Positions 9,145 through 18,336 are shown, counted from the first letter of the stretch. The stretch is 64,000 bases of DNA from Paenibacillus brasilensis (GCF_009363115.1 NZ_CP045298.1:3903501-3967500), one strand, 5' to 3'. The notes: a model not told the origin generated them from the letters alone. Translations and numbers: made by a program.

Positions 9145-9714
9145 ATGAGAGCAGGGATAAGAAGACTGACACCATGGATGATCGGAATGCTGGCACTCGT
9201 ACTATTGGCCGGATGTGGCGGTCGGGATAAGGACAGCTTTTCCATTTTTATAATGGATAAAGGGGATGCTTCAGTCGTTCGGGATGAGCTGACACAAAAG
9301 CTTAAGGCTAAGCTGGGCGAACAGGCTCCCAACATCGAGATTTCAGTCAGCCCGCTGTATAATCAGCAGAAGCTGGTCGTTGAATATGCTGCTGGAGAGC
9401 ATGATCTGTTTATTTTACCGGAAGAGGATATGAAGCTGTACGGACAGAATGGTTCAAATCTGCCGTTGGATGACGCCTTTGACAAGAATACGTATACTCG
9501 GGGTGTGTTCGAAGGAGGCGTATTTAAGAAGAAGGCGCAGGGAGAAGAAGGAACAGATGTGATCATGGAAACTCATTTGTTTGGAATTCCGGTGGAGCAG
9601 ATGAAGATGTTTAAGGATTTAAAATATAACTCAAAAACATTATTTGCTACCGTGCCGCCACACACCAGCAATAAGGAAGAAGCCATTAAGGTGCTGAAAG
9701 CACTTACGGAATGA
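9145..9714 (+). CDS. Lipoprotein of unknown function
   Basis: 189 residues. A basic start and hydrophobic stretch end in the lipobox LLAGC (cysteine about residue 24), giving an exported, lipid-anchored protein. The mature part resembles the periplasmic-binding-protein style of small Paenibacillus lipoproteins (EHDLFILPEEDMKLYGQNG), but I do not recognise a family. It ends 18 bases before the cobalamin adenosyltransferase gene, so co-transcription is likely; a functional link is not evident. Confidence 0.78.
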   Translation: MRAGIRRLTPWMIGMLALVLLAGCGGRDKDSFSIFIMDKGDASVVRDELTQKLKAKLGEQAPNIEISVSPLYNQQKLVVEYAAGEHDLFILPEEDMKLYGQNGSNLPLDDAFDKNTYTRGVFEGGVFKKKAQGEEGTDVIMETHLFGIPVEQMKMFKDLKYNSKTLFATVPPHTSNKEEAIKVLKALTE

Positions 9715-9732
9715 TAAGGGGGATGGAGTACG

Positions 9733-10296
9733 ATGGGGATTTATACGAGAACAGGTGATGAGGGACAAACTTCGGTAATCGGAGGTCGGGTATCCAAAGA
9801 TGATGACCGTGTGGAGGCATACGGCACAATCGACGAGCTGAACAGCTTTGTAGGACAAGCAATCAGCTTTGCCGAAGGAGAAACGTTTGCGGATATTCGG
9901 GCCCAATTGGAGGAAATACAGCAGGAGCTGTTTGATTGCGGCTCGGATTTGGCATTTGTCAAAATAAATGAAAGCAAATATAAGGTGAAGGACGAGCTGG
10001 CAGAGCGGCTGGAAGGCTGGATTGATGCATGTCAGGAGGAAAACCCGAAGGTGGAGCGGTTTATTATACCGGGCGGCAGCACATTGTCTTCTACGCTTCA
10101 TGTTTGCCGTACAGTGTGTCGCCGTGCGGAACGCCGTGCTGTCACACTGGGTAAGCACACAGAAATTAATCCTGCGGTACGTCGGTATTTGAACCGTCTT
10201 TCTGATTATTTCTTTGTCGTGGCCCGCACAGCGAATGTGCGTCAGGGCGTACCCGATGTCGAATATGTGCGGAGCAAAAAAGTGTTCCGCAAATAA
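9733..10296 (+). CDS. Cob(I)yrinic acid a,c-diamide adenosyltransferase (PduO type)
   Basis: Transfers adenosyl from ATP to Co(I)-cobalamin to make coenzyme B12. 187 residues with the PduO-type N-terminus YTRTGDEGQTSVIGG (ATP loop), VEAYGTIDELNSFVG and the C-terminal CRRAERRAV arginine motif. Length and motif order are normal for the family. First enzyme gene of a run that continues into an RluA synthase and an ArsC/Spx-like protein with short gaps. Confidence 0.94.
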   Translation: MGIYTRTGDEGQTSVIGGRVSKDDDRVEAYGTIDELNSFVGQAISFAEGETFADIRAQLEEIQQELFDCGSDLAFVKINESKYKVKDELAERLEGWIDACQEENPKVERFIIPGGSTLSSTLHVCRTVCRRAERRAVTLGKHTEINPAVRRYLNRLSDYFFVVARTANVRQGVPDVEYVRSKKVFRK

Positions 10297-10314
10297 GGAG
10301 GCAACCGGGAATTT

Positions 10315-11274
10315 GTGATGAGCTTGTACTATGAACCTATCGTGTATATGATTCCTCCTGAAGAGGAAGGAATGCTGTTGAAGACGATTTTACAGAAAAG
10401 AATGAACATTTCACGTAAGCTGATTTCCAAGCTTAAGCTGACAGAGCAAGGGATTATGCTGAACGGGACACGAGTGTATATCAGCGTAAAGGTAAAGGCT
10501 GGAGATCGGGTGGAAATTCGGATGGAGCGCGAGCGTTCCGATGATATTTTACCCGAACCGATTCCTTTTGACATTTTGTATGAGGATGAGCATCTGCTGG
10601 TCGTAAACAAGGCGGCGGGAATCATTGTTCATCCGACTCATGGACATTACACCGGCACATTGGCTAACGGAGTTGTCCATTATTGGCAGTCCAAGGGAGA
10701 GCTGTTCCGGTTCCGCCCCGTTCATCGTCTCGATCAGGAGACGACAGGTGTGCTCGTTGTAGCTAAAAATCCGTATGTACACCAGCACATTTCTGAGCAG
10801 ATGATTGCGGGAACGGTGGATAAGCGCTATACGGCCTTGGTGCACGGGCGCCCTGAGCAACAGGAAGGACGCGTGGATGGGCCGATTGACCGTAACCCAG
10901 ATGATCCGCATTTGAGAATGGTGACCCCAAATGGTTATCCTGCTCTGACGCTGTATAAGCTGGAGGAAGCTTGGGATGAAGGAAGCCGTATCGGTCTAAA
11001 ATTGGAATCCGGGCGTACGCACCAAATTCGTGTACATATGACGTACATCGGCTGTCCTTTGATCGGAGATAAAATGTACCGGGTTATACCGGATGACGCA
11101 GCGTCTCGTGAGCAATATGAGCAGCTTGATGCCCGGATGCCTCGACAAGCGCTGCATGCCTCAGAGCTGTCCTTGGTGCACCCTGCGACAGGGGAGCGAC
11201 TAACGTTCTATGCTCCTCTACCGGCTGATATGGCCGAAATGCAGGGGCTGTTAAGAAACAAAATGGAGGATTAA
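10315..11274 (+). CDS. RluA-family pseudouridine synthase
   Basis: 319 residues. The N-terminal S4-like RNA-binding segment (about 20-75) is followed by the catalytic RluA domain with the aspartate motif HRLDQETTGVLV (about residue 140) and the later GRTHQIRVHM. Converts uridine to pseudouridine in rRNA or tRNA; the target base is not predictable. GTG (10315) or ATG (10318) could start; AAGGAGG lies 13-16 bases upstream. Confidence 0.93.
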   Translation: MMSLYYEPIVYMIPPEEEGMLLKTILQKRMNISRKLISKLKLTEQGIMLNGTRVYISVKVKAGDRVEIRMERERSDDILPEPIPFDILYEDEHLLVVNKAAGIIVHPTHGHYTGTLANGVVHYWQSKGELFRFRPVHRLDQETTGVLVVAKNPYVHQHISEQMIAGTVDKRYTALVHGRPEQQEGRVDGPIDRNPDDPHLRMVTPNGYPALTLYKLEEAWDEGSRIGLKLESGRTHQIRVHMTYIGCPLIGDKMYRVIPDDAASREQYEQLDARMPRQALHASELSLVHPATGERLTFYAPLPADMAEMQGLLRNKMED

Positions 11275-11281
11275 CCTAACG

Positions 11282-11647
11282 ATGAGCCAACTAAAAATAT
11301 ACCAGTATTCCAAATGCAGCACCTGCCGTAATGCAGTAAAATGGCTGCAAAACAAGGGACATGAGACAGAACTGATTCCTATTTTTGAACAACCGCCCGG
11401 ACCGGAGGAACTGGAAGACTTGATCAGTAAAAGCGGGCTGGAGCTCAAGAAATTTTTCAATACCAGCGGTGAGGTATATAAGGAGCTAAAATTGAAGGAC
11501 AAGCTCAGAGACATGAGCCGTGAAGAGCAAATTTCGCTTTTATCCTCGAATGGAAGGTTGATCAAGCGTCCCATCGTAACAGATGGGAGCAAAGTAACGG
11601 TAGGCTTCAGAGAGGAAACATTTGAGGAGGCATGGGGGGCTCAATAA
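11282..11647 (+). CDS. ArsC/Spx-family thioredoxin-fold protein
   Basis: 121 residues with the N-terminal redox pair CSTC (residues about 11-14) and the KRPI motif of the ArsC/Spx group (IKRPIVTDGSKVTVGF). This is the YffB/MgsR-like branch: either a thiol reductase or an RNA-polymerase-binding stress regulator. It starts 7 bases after the RluA gene, in the same operon. The role is undecided from sequence alone. Confidence 0.88.
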   Translation: MSQLKIYQYSKCSTCRNAVKWLQNKGHETELIPIFEQPPGPEELEDLISKSGLELKKFFNTSGEVYKELKLKDKLRDMSREEQISLLSSNGRLIKRPIVTDGSKVTVGFREETFEEAWGAQ

Positions 11648-11720
11648 CGCCCAATTCCGTTCCGCGATATGGTATACTGTTGGGGTTAAATAATATGAAT
11701 GAATGGGAGCAATACAATCT

Positions 11721-12617
11721 GTGACACAACGTAATGAACAATCCATAATGCTGGTTGATGGCATGGCCCTGCTATTCCGCGCTTATTATGCAACTGCCGC
11801 AAACGGCTATATCCGTCGCACAAAAGCTGGAGTGCCAACGAACGCCATATATGGTTTTATTCGATATTTTTGGGATGCTGTCCAAACGTTTAATCCTACC
11901 CATGTTATCTGCTGCTGGGATATGGGCGGAACGACCTTTCGCGGGGAGCATTTTGCTGCGTACAAGGGAAATCGAGCCGACGCGCCGGATGATTTGATTC
12001 CTCAATTTGCATTGATTCGTGAAGTGACGGACAGTCTCGGTATTCCCAACATTGGAGAAGAAGGCTTTGAAGCGGATGATTGTATCGGTACGCTTGCGCG
12101 CCATTATACGCAAAATGAAAACATGGATGTGATGGTTCTCTCAGGAGATCATGATTTACTCCAATTGGTGGATGAGCGGACACGGGTCATCATTATGAAA
12201 AAAGGCCACGGCAATTATATGGTGTATACCCCAGAGACGCTGTTGGCTGAAAAAGGACTTAAGCCGCGCCAAGTGGTGGACCTCAAAGGCTTAATGGGGG
12301 ATGCGAGCGACAATTACCCGGGGGTACGCGGTATTGGTGAGAAAACAGCGCTCAAGCTCGTACAGGAATATGACTCCATTGAAGGAATTCTGGAGAACCT
12401 GGATCAGTTGACGCCATCGGTGCGCAAAAAGATTGAGAGTGATCTGGATATGCTGCATCTTTCACGCAAGCTTGCTGAAATTCATTGTAATGTACCTGTA
12501 GCGTGTGCTTTGGATAGCTGTCTGCTGACACTGGATCATGTGCAAATTGTCGATAAGTTTGAGCAGCTTGAAATGAAAAGCTTATGTACGTTGATGGGTG
12601 TTGCCATCGGATCATAA
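11721..12617 (+). CDS. 5'-3' exonuclease (PolA N-terminal-like, YpcP family)
   Basis: Stand-alone FEN-type nuclease of about 298 residues that removes 5' flaps or RNA primers. Metal-binding acidic motifs are visible: MLVDGMALLFRAY, EGFEADDCIGTLA, VLSGDHDLLQLV and LMGDASDNYPGV, the last beginning the helix-hairpin-helix domain. The frame opens at 11703, but the GTG at 11721 has GGGAG about eleven bases upstream and gives an N-terminus close to the family's. A strong terminator follows. Confidence 0.9.
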   Translation: MTQRNEQSIMLVDGMALLFRAYYATAANGYIRRTKAGVPTNAIYGFIRYFWDAVQTFNPTHVICCWDMGGTTFRGEHFAAYKGNRADAPDDLIPQFALIREVTDSLGIPNIGEEGFEADDCIGTLARHYTQNENMDVMVLSGDHDLLQLVDERTRVIIMKKGHGNYMVYTPETLLAEKGLKPRQVVDLKGLMGDASDNYPGVRGIGEKTALKLVQEYDSIEGILENLDQLTPSVRKKIESDLDMLHLSRKLAEIHCNVPVACALDSCLLTLDHVQIVDKFEQLEMKSLCTLMGVAIGS

Positions 12618-12664
12618 TGAGGCAGGTATGCTTCATATGTATATTCAGGAATAGTACATGTAAG

Positions 12665-12699
12665 GATGCTGACGTTTGAAACGTTAGCATCTTTTTTTT
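12665..12699 (+). terminator. Rho-independent terminator
   Basis: GATGCTGACGTT (12665-12676) pairs with AACGTTAGCATC (12680-12691), with one mismatch, followed by eight T. Confidence 0.93.
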
Positions 12700-12838
12700 G
12701 TGTATATAGGCATTAGCAGAGATTCATTCATGTGAAGAATTATATACAATTGTGAACAGGGGATTGACCTTGGGAGCGTTTCAGGTGAATATAGTGTAGA
12801 GGGAAACGGACTACGATTGAGAGGGGACAACAGAAGCA

Positions 12839-13717
12839 ATGACAGTATTGGGAGCAATTGAAGCAGGCGGTACCAAATTTGTATGTGGAATTGGCAATGA
12901 ACGGGGAGAGGTACTGGAGCGTGCCAGCTTTCCAACAACCACGCCAGCGGAAACGATGGAGAATGTCATTTCATTTTTTGAAGGGAAGGGTATTGAAGCA
13001 CTGGGAGTAGGGTCATTTGGACCGATTGATCCTATCGAGGGTAGTGATACATACGGCTATATTACGACAACACCCAAGCCGCATTGGGGGAATTACAATC
13101 TGATTGGCAAGCTGAAAGAGCATTTTGATGTACCTATGGGATTTGACACCGATGTGAACGGAGCAGCATTAGGTGAATCCATCTGGGGTGCAGCCAAGGG
13201 AATGGACAGCTGTCTGTATATTACGATAGGTACAGGCATTGGGGCAGGTGCTTTGGTTGGAGGTAAACTGATTCATGGATTATCACATCCGGAGATGGGA
13301 CACATTCTGGTGCGTCGTCATCCAGAGGATACTTATGAGGGTACATGCCCTTATCACGGAGATTGTCTGGAAGGACTGGCAGCAGGTCCTGCGCTCGAAA
13401 AAAGATGGAAGGTTAAGGGACATGAGCTTTCTGTTGATCACCCGGCCTGGGAAATGGAAGCGTATTATCTCGCACAGGCTTTGATGAGCTATGTATTAAT
13501 CCTGTCACCGCAAAAGATTATTATGGGCGGAGGAGTAATGAAGCAAGAGCAGTTGTTCCCGCTCATTCGTAGCAAGTTTCAAGAGCTATTGAACGGCTAC
13601 GTACAGCATCCGAGTCTGACTGCGGACATTGAACAATACATCGTAAGCCCAGGATTGGGCGACAATGCCGGATTGTGCGGTGCTCTTGCTTTGGCAAAGG
13701 AAAAGCTAAATCGTTGA
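12839..13717 (+). CDS. ROK-family fructokinase
   Basis: ATP-dependent sugar kinase of 292 residues, most like the ScrK/GmuE fructokinases. It shows the phosphate loop IEAGGTKF, the catalytic DTDVNGAA, TIGTGIGAG, and the ROK zinc site HPEDTYEGTCPYHGDCLEG with His and three Cys ligands in order. No sugar transporter lies next to it, so the substrate assignment rests on the family. GAGGGG precedes the ATG by about 12 bases. Confidence 0.92.
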   Translation: MTVLGAIEAGGTKFVCGIGNERGEVLERASFPTTTPAETMENVISFFEGKGIEALGVGSFGPIDPIEGSDTYGYITTTPKPHWGNYNLIGKLKEHFDVPMGFDTDVNGAALGESIWGAAKGMDSCLYITIGTGIGAGALVGGKLIHGLSHPEMGHILVRRHPEDTYEGTCPYHGDCLEGLAAGPALEKRWKVKGHELSVDHPAWEMEAYYLAQALMSYVLILSPQKIIMGGGVMKQEQLFPLIRSKFQELLNGYVQHPSLTADIEQYIVSPGLGDNAGLCGALALAKEKLNR

Positions 13718-13789
13718 GAATTTTTGGGTTGACGACGCTCCAAGGTATGGTTATCATATAGTCAACAGCATAGTACGGCTCAAAAAGGG

Positions 13790-13829
13790 AAGCACCTTTC
13801 TTGCGAATACGCAGGATAGGTGCTTTTTT
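13790..13829 (+). terminator. Rho-independent terminator of ROK kinase gene
   Basis: AAGCACCT (13790-13797) pairs with AGGTGCTT (13818-13825), then TTTTTT. It overlaps the open frame upstream of the next gene, which argues against any start before 13882. Confidence 0.88.
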
Positions 13830-13881
13830 GTGTTTTTGCGTTGTGCGGACTGTAATCAACGATACACAGGGAGGAAAAATC

Positions 13882-14889
13882 ATGGAGGTTGTATTTTTAA
13901 ATCGCTTGTCCAAACGGAATGAACATGGCTATGAGAGCTTTGCCCAGGTATGGATTGGGCAACATGAAGGGATATGGAGTGCCGGCTGGAGTACGCATCA
14001 TGGCTTGGATGAAAACACCGATGATCTATGGTATGAGGGAAGCTTGTGGCAGGAATTGCTGCATGTGTACCGCCATGAGCTGGCGCTCAAAATGGCTGAG
14101 GGCTACAGACCTTTGATCAATGGGGTTTTTCATGATCAAGGGGGAGGAGCAGGACGAGGACAAACCCGGCAAAAGCTGTATTGTTATAGCGATTTATATC
14201 CGCGTGATGATGTATATGAGCAATTAACGATGTGGAGAAGGCAGAAGGCAGCCGCCGAGCGCAAGGCCCCTTATTTTATCGCTACGAATCGCCTGCTTCG
14301 ACTCATTAGCGTTTATCTTCCCCATACGGAAGAGGAATTGCTGGAGCTACCCGGTATGGGCCAGGGGAAGGTGTCGCAATATGCGAAAGAGCTATTGGCT
14401 ATTACGACACAAAATGACCGGGCAACACCATTTCCACTGAGTTGGGTAACGGAGGCACTGGAAGAAGAAGTTTTTTTATCATGGATGTATAAACAAAAAG
14501 AAAATCAGTACAGACAGGAGCTGAATAAATTTAGCCTGACAAAAACGATTATTGAAGGTATTTCAGAAGACCTTTCACTGGAGCAAATCGGGATGAAAGC
14601 AGGCTTGCATCGTAGAGAGATGATCGAGGCTGTAGAGCATTTGGACAGGGATGGATTTGATATGGAGAAGTTGATTTGCAAGGAATTGATTAATGTATCC
14701 GAGGAAGAGCAGGCAGCCATCTGGTCCGCTTATGAAGAGCTGGGGGATACGCTGCTCAAGCCCGTCATGCTCCAAGTATACGGCGAAGAAAAGGCGGCAG
14801 AAACAGGACTGGATCAAGTTTATGAGCGCCTGCGTCTAATCCGTATCCGTTTTCGCCATCAGGAGGCATCAGATCGACATGTGGGATAA
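13882..14889 (+). CDS. HRDC-domain protein
   Basis: 335 residues. The middle contains an HRDC-type helical nucleic-acid-binding domain (about 125-185: RRQKAAAERKAPYFIATNRLLRLISVYLPHTEEELLELPGMGQGKV in sequence order), as found at the C-terminus of RecQ helicases and RNase D. The C-terminal third has a helix-turn-helix-like segment (LEQIGMKAGLHRREMIEAVEHL). No helicase or nuclease core is present, so the function is open. The frame extends back to 13801 through a terminator, but AGGGAGG supports the ATG at 13882. Confidence 0.82.
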   Translation: MEVVFLNRLSKRNEHGYESFAQVWIGQHEGIWSAGWSTHHGLDENTDDLWYEGSLWQELLHVYRHELALKMAEGYRPLINGVFHDQGGGAGRGQTRQKLYCYSDLYPRDDVYEQLTMWRRQKAAAERKAPYFIATNRLLRLISVYLPHTEEELLELPGMGQGKVSQYAKELLAITTQNDRATPFPLSWVTEALEEEVFLSWMYKQKENQYRQELNKFSLTKTIIEGISEDLSLEQIGMKAGLHRREMIEAVEHLDRDGFDMEKLICKELINVSEEEQAAIWSAYEELGDTLLKPVMLQVYGEEKAAETGLDQVYERLRLIRIRFRHQEASDRHVG

Positions 14890-15235
14890 ATTTCGCTGCT
14901 GATTGTTGCTTCGTCATTACTGCCAATTTCAACTTAAACGCGAACGTATTCACTGTTCCTATTCTGATAAGGCTTCGAGCGCTGTAATACCCTGTAATAA
15001 CCCTGGAAATGCTCCAAGAACCGGTCGATTTTTCAGCAAACCTTCAACCCGTATTTTTAGCATTCTCTACTTGGGGGTAGCGCCAACCCAATAACGTAAA
15101 ACCTACGCTAAGATAGTTCTTACCCGTAGAGGAGTCGGTCTTCCTGCGCTAAGGATTACCGACTCTTTGTATTTAGTTATCGTATGTGTTAGCTCAATGG
15201 TTTAATTGTTGCACCATCAAAATCTGAAGTGACCG
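14890..15235. other. Gene-free stretch
   Basis: About 350 bases without a supported gene between the HRDC gene and the merR-like gene. The only structure I see is the terminator at 15132-15170. It marks the left edge of the MerR/MFS cassette; no repeat or attachment site is evident. Confidence 0.5.
15132..15170 (+). terminator. Probable terminator hairpin
   Basis: GAGTCGGT (15132-15139) pairs with ACCGACTC (15158-15165), followed by TTTGTATTT. Confidence 0.7.
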
Positions 15236-15571
15236 CTACTCGTTAGCAGGTTCCGATCGCTCCCCAAGCTTTTTAAACACCTCATTGATTATCCTCATCC
15301 GCTCCTCCACTTTCTTCGCAGCCGCGTCCAATGTAAAGCCGTCGTCCAAAAGTTCCTTTACTAAAAGAATTTTTTTTATGCTGAGATAATCGTATTTTCT
15401 GGTTGTGCCTTCGCCTTCTTTAAACGATTGAATAATCTTTTTCTCTTCCCAGTAGCGAATTTGCCTCTGCGGAACGCCTGTAATGTCCGAGACTTCTCCA
15501 ATACCAACAACTAATTTACTCAACAAATCAAAATCCAATAACGCATTGTCCAACGGTTCATTAGGGCTCAT
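15236..15571 (-). CDS. MerR-family transcriptional regulator
   Basis: 111 residues. The N-terminal MerR winged helix begins GIGEVSDITGVPQRQIRYWEEKKII and is followed by a dimerisation helix. There is no long effector domain, so this is a short MerR type. GAAGGTGA lies five bases before the ATG. It is divergent from an MFS exporter gene, and a perfect 7-bp inverted repeat lies on that gene's promoter, the usual MerR operator arrangement. It probably controls the exporter in response to a toxic compound. Confidence 0.9.
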   Translation of the reverse strand: MSPNEPLDNALLDFDLLSKLVVGIGEVSDITGVPQRQIRYWEEKKIIQSFKEGEGTTRKYDYLSIKKILLVKELLDDGFTLDAAAKKVEERMRIINEVFKKLGERSEPANE

Positions 15572-15647
15572 ATGTTCACCTTCTACATCAATATTATTGA
15601 AAATATTTTACTACAATCGAATTTTATTTACAATAAAAAATATATTA

Positions 15648-15676
15648 TTGACATAGATTGTAGATATGTTACAATC
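15648..15676 (+). promoter_or_regulatory. MFS promoter with MerR-type operator
   Basis: TTGACA (15648-15653), a 16-base spacer and TACAAT (15670-15675). The perfect inverted repeat GATTGTA (15656-15662), 7 bases, TACAATC (15670-15676) fills the spacer and covers the -10. Further TACAAT-like half-sites occur at 15612-15618 and 15629-15634 towards merR. Confidence 0.75.
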
Positions 15677-15810
15677 AAGGCGTGGAATTTACGGGATTGA
15701 ATTTGCTCGAGGAGATGATGTTGCCCGAAAAAATCAACGTTTACAACTGTTGGAAGGTTTCTGGGGAAGTGAAACACAATGCCTTGAGACTAATAAAAGG
15801 AGGTTAAGGG

Positions 15811-17019
15811 ATGACGGAATTCGTTGGGAAGGTCAAGCTGTCTTCCGAAAAAAATTATCCGTTGATGACGGCCATACTCGTATGGTGCGCACTGGTTGTA
15901 GTGTCAAGTTTATATATCACCCTGCCGATGGCATCCGTCTTTGCAAGCACATTTAAAGTCACGCCGGAGATAGCGGCATGGACAAGCAGCGCTTTTTCAT
16001 TCGCTTATGCTGTAGGCTTTCTATTATTCGGCCCTTTATCTGATCAATACGGCCGAAAGCAACTGATGCTTTCTGGTTTAGTCGCGCTGCTATTCATTAC
16101 GCCGTTACTTGGCCTCATGACCAGCCTGTCCGGGGTCATCGCACTCCGCGCTGTACAAGGCTTAGCCGCAGCGACTTTTGGCCCCTCAGCGCTTGCTTAT
16201 GTTGTAGAAGTGTTCCCGCTGAAAAAAAGAGTAACGACAGTCGGCTTTGTCAGCACCGGTTTTCTGATGGCAGGGATTGCTGGACAAATTTTCAGCAGTC
16301 TTATTACTCAAAATCTGGGCTGGTCTTATGTGTTCTATATCCTTGGAGTCCTGTATTTCTTATCGATTATTCTGCTCAGTAACTTCCTTCCAAAAGGGGA
16401 GGCTCGCGGAACAGAAGCGAATGTGCTGACCCCATTCAAGCAAATGGTCACTGTGCTATTTCGGAAGCCGTTATTTTTCTGCTATTTAATTACCGTGACA
16501 CTGCTGCTTTCGTTTGTCGGCATGTACACAACGCTTGGAAACTACCTGCCCCAAGCTCCGTTCGTACTAACTGCAAATCAAATGTTAACGGTACGGGCCG
16601 CAGGAATTTTGGGTATGATCTTATCACCGTTTGCCGGGCGGCTAGTAGCGAGGTACGGATTGAAACCGGTACTGCAGGCAGGGCTCATACTTGGCGTAGC
16701 AGGTCTTACAGCGATTGGAATTAGTTCCAACCTTCCCGTTCTAATTGGTATGAGCGTTGTGTTTGTTGCGGGGATTTCCATTACAGTGCCTACACTGATC
16801 TTGTTGATTGGGAATTTAGCGGGGGAAGCGCGCGGCGCAGCGGTCACTTTATACACGTTTATTTTGTTCATAGGAGCGACGCTTGGCCCCATTATCGCCT
16901 TGAACCTGCAAAAGACAGGAAATTACGTCCTAACTATGGAATCGTTCGCTCTTCTTTTGGCTGTGGCCTTTTGTTTATCGTATTTTGTCAAAATTCAAGG
17001 TCCTAGTGAAATTAAATAA
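15811..17019 (+). CDS. MFS transporter (YnfM/arabinose-efflux-like)
   Basis: 402 residues with about 12 membrane segments. The loop 2-3 motif GPLSDQYGRKQLM is the classic MFS signature, and the segment from ILGMILSPFAGRLVARYGLK repeats it in the second half. Such carriers usually export drugs or metabolites. The ATG follows AAAGGAGG. First gene of a plus-strand operon with a protein of unknown function and an isochorismatase-fold hydrolase, divergent from merR. Confidence 0.92.
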   Translation: MTEFVGKVKLSSEKNYPLMTAILVWCALVVVSSLYITLPMASVFASTFKVTPEIAAWTSSAFSFAYAVGFLLFGPLSDQYGRKQLMLSGLVALLFITPLLGLMTSLSGVIALRAVQGLAAATFGPSALAYVVEVFPLKKRVTTVGFVSTGFLMAGIAGQIFSSLITQNLGWSYVFYILGVLYFLSIILLSNFLPKGEARGTEANVLTPFKQMVTVLFRKPLFFCYLITVTLLLSFVGMYTTLGNYLPQAPFVLTANQMLTVRAAGILGMILSPFAGRLVARYGLKPVLQAGLILGVAGLTAIGISSNLPVLIGMSVVFVAGISITVPTLILLIGNLAGEARGAAVTLYTFILFIGATLGPIIALNLQKTGNYVLTMESFALLLAVAFCLSYFVKIQGPSEIK

Positions 17020-17039
17020 ACATAACGAGGAGGATCCCT

Positions 17040-17585
17040 ATGGTTAAACTGCAAATCCCCGAAGGGTATACATTGAGAAACATGCATAACCAAAAGCAAA
17101 ATCATCACAATGTTCAAGTATTTCGGTATGAAAAAGATTCCGGAGAGAACAACGGTCTGGGGGGCGAACACTTTTCCTATGTCGTGAACAAAAGCAATAA
17201 TAAAATCATCGGGTTTACATGGATGGATCAAAGCTTATGCACAGGCGAGCTTCCAAGTAAAGAGGAGACAGAGGCCGCAGCTAAGGCATTTTTGGATAAA
17301 GTAGAACCAGGCTTGTTTAAAAAGCTGCAAAATCTATGGATTGACAAACACGACGAAATGATTGCCGTGGAGGACTACACGGGCCAAAGCCGCATGATCA
17401 CGGTATCAGGTATGAAATACAAATGCTATCTAAAAGAACAGGACGACTACGCTTGGGTGATCGTAGGCCCTGGTGGGAAGATCATAACCTTTGAACAAGG
17501 AATCATATGGAACAATGGGCGAGTGACAGAAAAATGGCTGCATGACAGCTGGTTAAAAAATAATTGCCCAACCAGCCTACAGTAA
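17040..17585 (+). CDS. Protein of unknown function in MFS operon
   Basis: 181 residues, no signal peptide and no membrane segment. The order of strands and helices (SKEETEAAAKAFLDKVEPGLF, then DYAWVIVGPGGKIITFEQGI) recalls PepSY-like folds, but I cannot name a family. It begins 20 bases after the MFS gene with AGGAGG upstream, so it belongs to the same operon. Confidence 0.8.
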   Translation: MVKLQIPEGYTLRNMHNQKQNHHNVQVFRYEKDSGENNGLGGEHFSYVVNKSNNKIIGFTWMDQSLCTGELPSKEETEAAAKAFLDKVEPGLFKKLQNLWIDKHDEMIAVEDYTGQSRMITVSGMKYKCYLKEQDDYAWVIVGPGGKIITFEQGIIWNNGRVTEKWLHDSWLKNNCPTSLQ

Positions 17586-17618
17586 CGTATTTCATGTAAA
17601 TTTAAGGAGGAATCTCAA

Positions 17619-18251
17619 ATGTCCATTCAACAACAACCTCTCCACGTATCGACCGGTGAAAAAGAAGCTCTTGTTTTAATTGAATACCAGAATGAGTGGC
17701 TCTCAAAAGACGGAAAAATTCATCATTTGATTGAAGATCATCAGCAATTTAATGATTCGATTGAAAGCTCCAAAAGATTACTGGAGGCAGCAAGGAAAAG
17801 CGATATCCAAATTATTCACTGCGGTCTGTTCTTTGAGGAAAACCATGTTGAACTAGGCAGTACAACGTATGGTTTGCGTGCTGGCATTTCTACATTCAAA
17901 ACATTTATTAAGGGGACACCAGGAAGCCGGTTCGGAGAAGCGTTCACTCCTGAACCTGGGGAGTTTGTTGTGTCGGGAAGAACAGGGGGCAGCGGATTTG
18001 CGGGATCAAATTTGGATAGCTTCCTTCGAAATCAGGGGATCAAAAAAATATACATCGCAGGTTATGCTCTTCACGTATGCGTAGAATCTACTCTCAGACA
18101 CGGGCACGACCTTGGTTATGAAATGACGGTTATTGAAGACGCGACATCCGCTTTTACAGAAGAACAAAGAAAGCATGTCCTCGAACACGTAGTTCATCAT
18201 TTTGGAAAATCGATTACCGTTGATCAATTCATTGAGAAGTATATTTCTTAG
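17619..18251 (+). CDS. Isochorismatase-family cysteine hydrolase
   Basis: 210 residues with the isochorismatase/nicotinamidase fold. The nucleophile cysteine is in ALHVCVEST (about residue 155), preceded by IKKIYIAGYA. The early catalytic aspartate motif usually read as DxQNDF is IEYQNEW here, so glutamate stands in its place; this variant occurs in part of the family but changes the expected triad. The substrate is unknown. Third gene of the MerR-controlled cassette; it could act on the same compound the carrier moves. Confidence 0.87.
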   Translation: MSIQQQPLHVSTGEKEALVLIEYQNEWLSKDGKIHHLIEDHQQFNDSIESSKRLLEAARKSDIQIIHCGLFFEENHVELGSTTYGLRAGISTFKTFIKGTPGSRFGEAFTPEPGEFVVSGRTGGSGFAGSNLDSFLRNQGIKKIYIAGYALHVCVESTLRHGHDLGYEMTVIEDATSAFTEEQRKHVLEHVVHHFGKSITVDQFIEKYIS

Positions 18252-18284
18252 CAGCGTCAATTTAATAAGTATCAACAATACAGC

Positions 18285-18325
18285 AAGGCAGTAGCTATAT
18301 CCTGAACGGATACGGCTGCTGCCTT
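18285..18325. terminator. Convergent terminator hairpin
   Basis: AAGGCAGTAGC (18285-18295) pairs with GCTGCTGCCTT (18315-18325) with one wobble, between two converging genes. There is no clear T run. Confidence 0.6.
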
Positions 18326-18336
18326 GGCCACTCTTT

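Noticed and set aside
13801-13881. N-terminal extension of the HRDC protein
   Set aside because: The extension runs through the terminator of the ROK kinase gene, and a good ribosome binding site supports the ATG at 13882.
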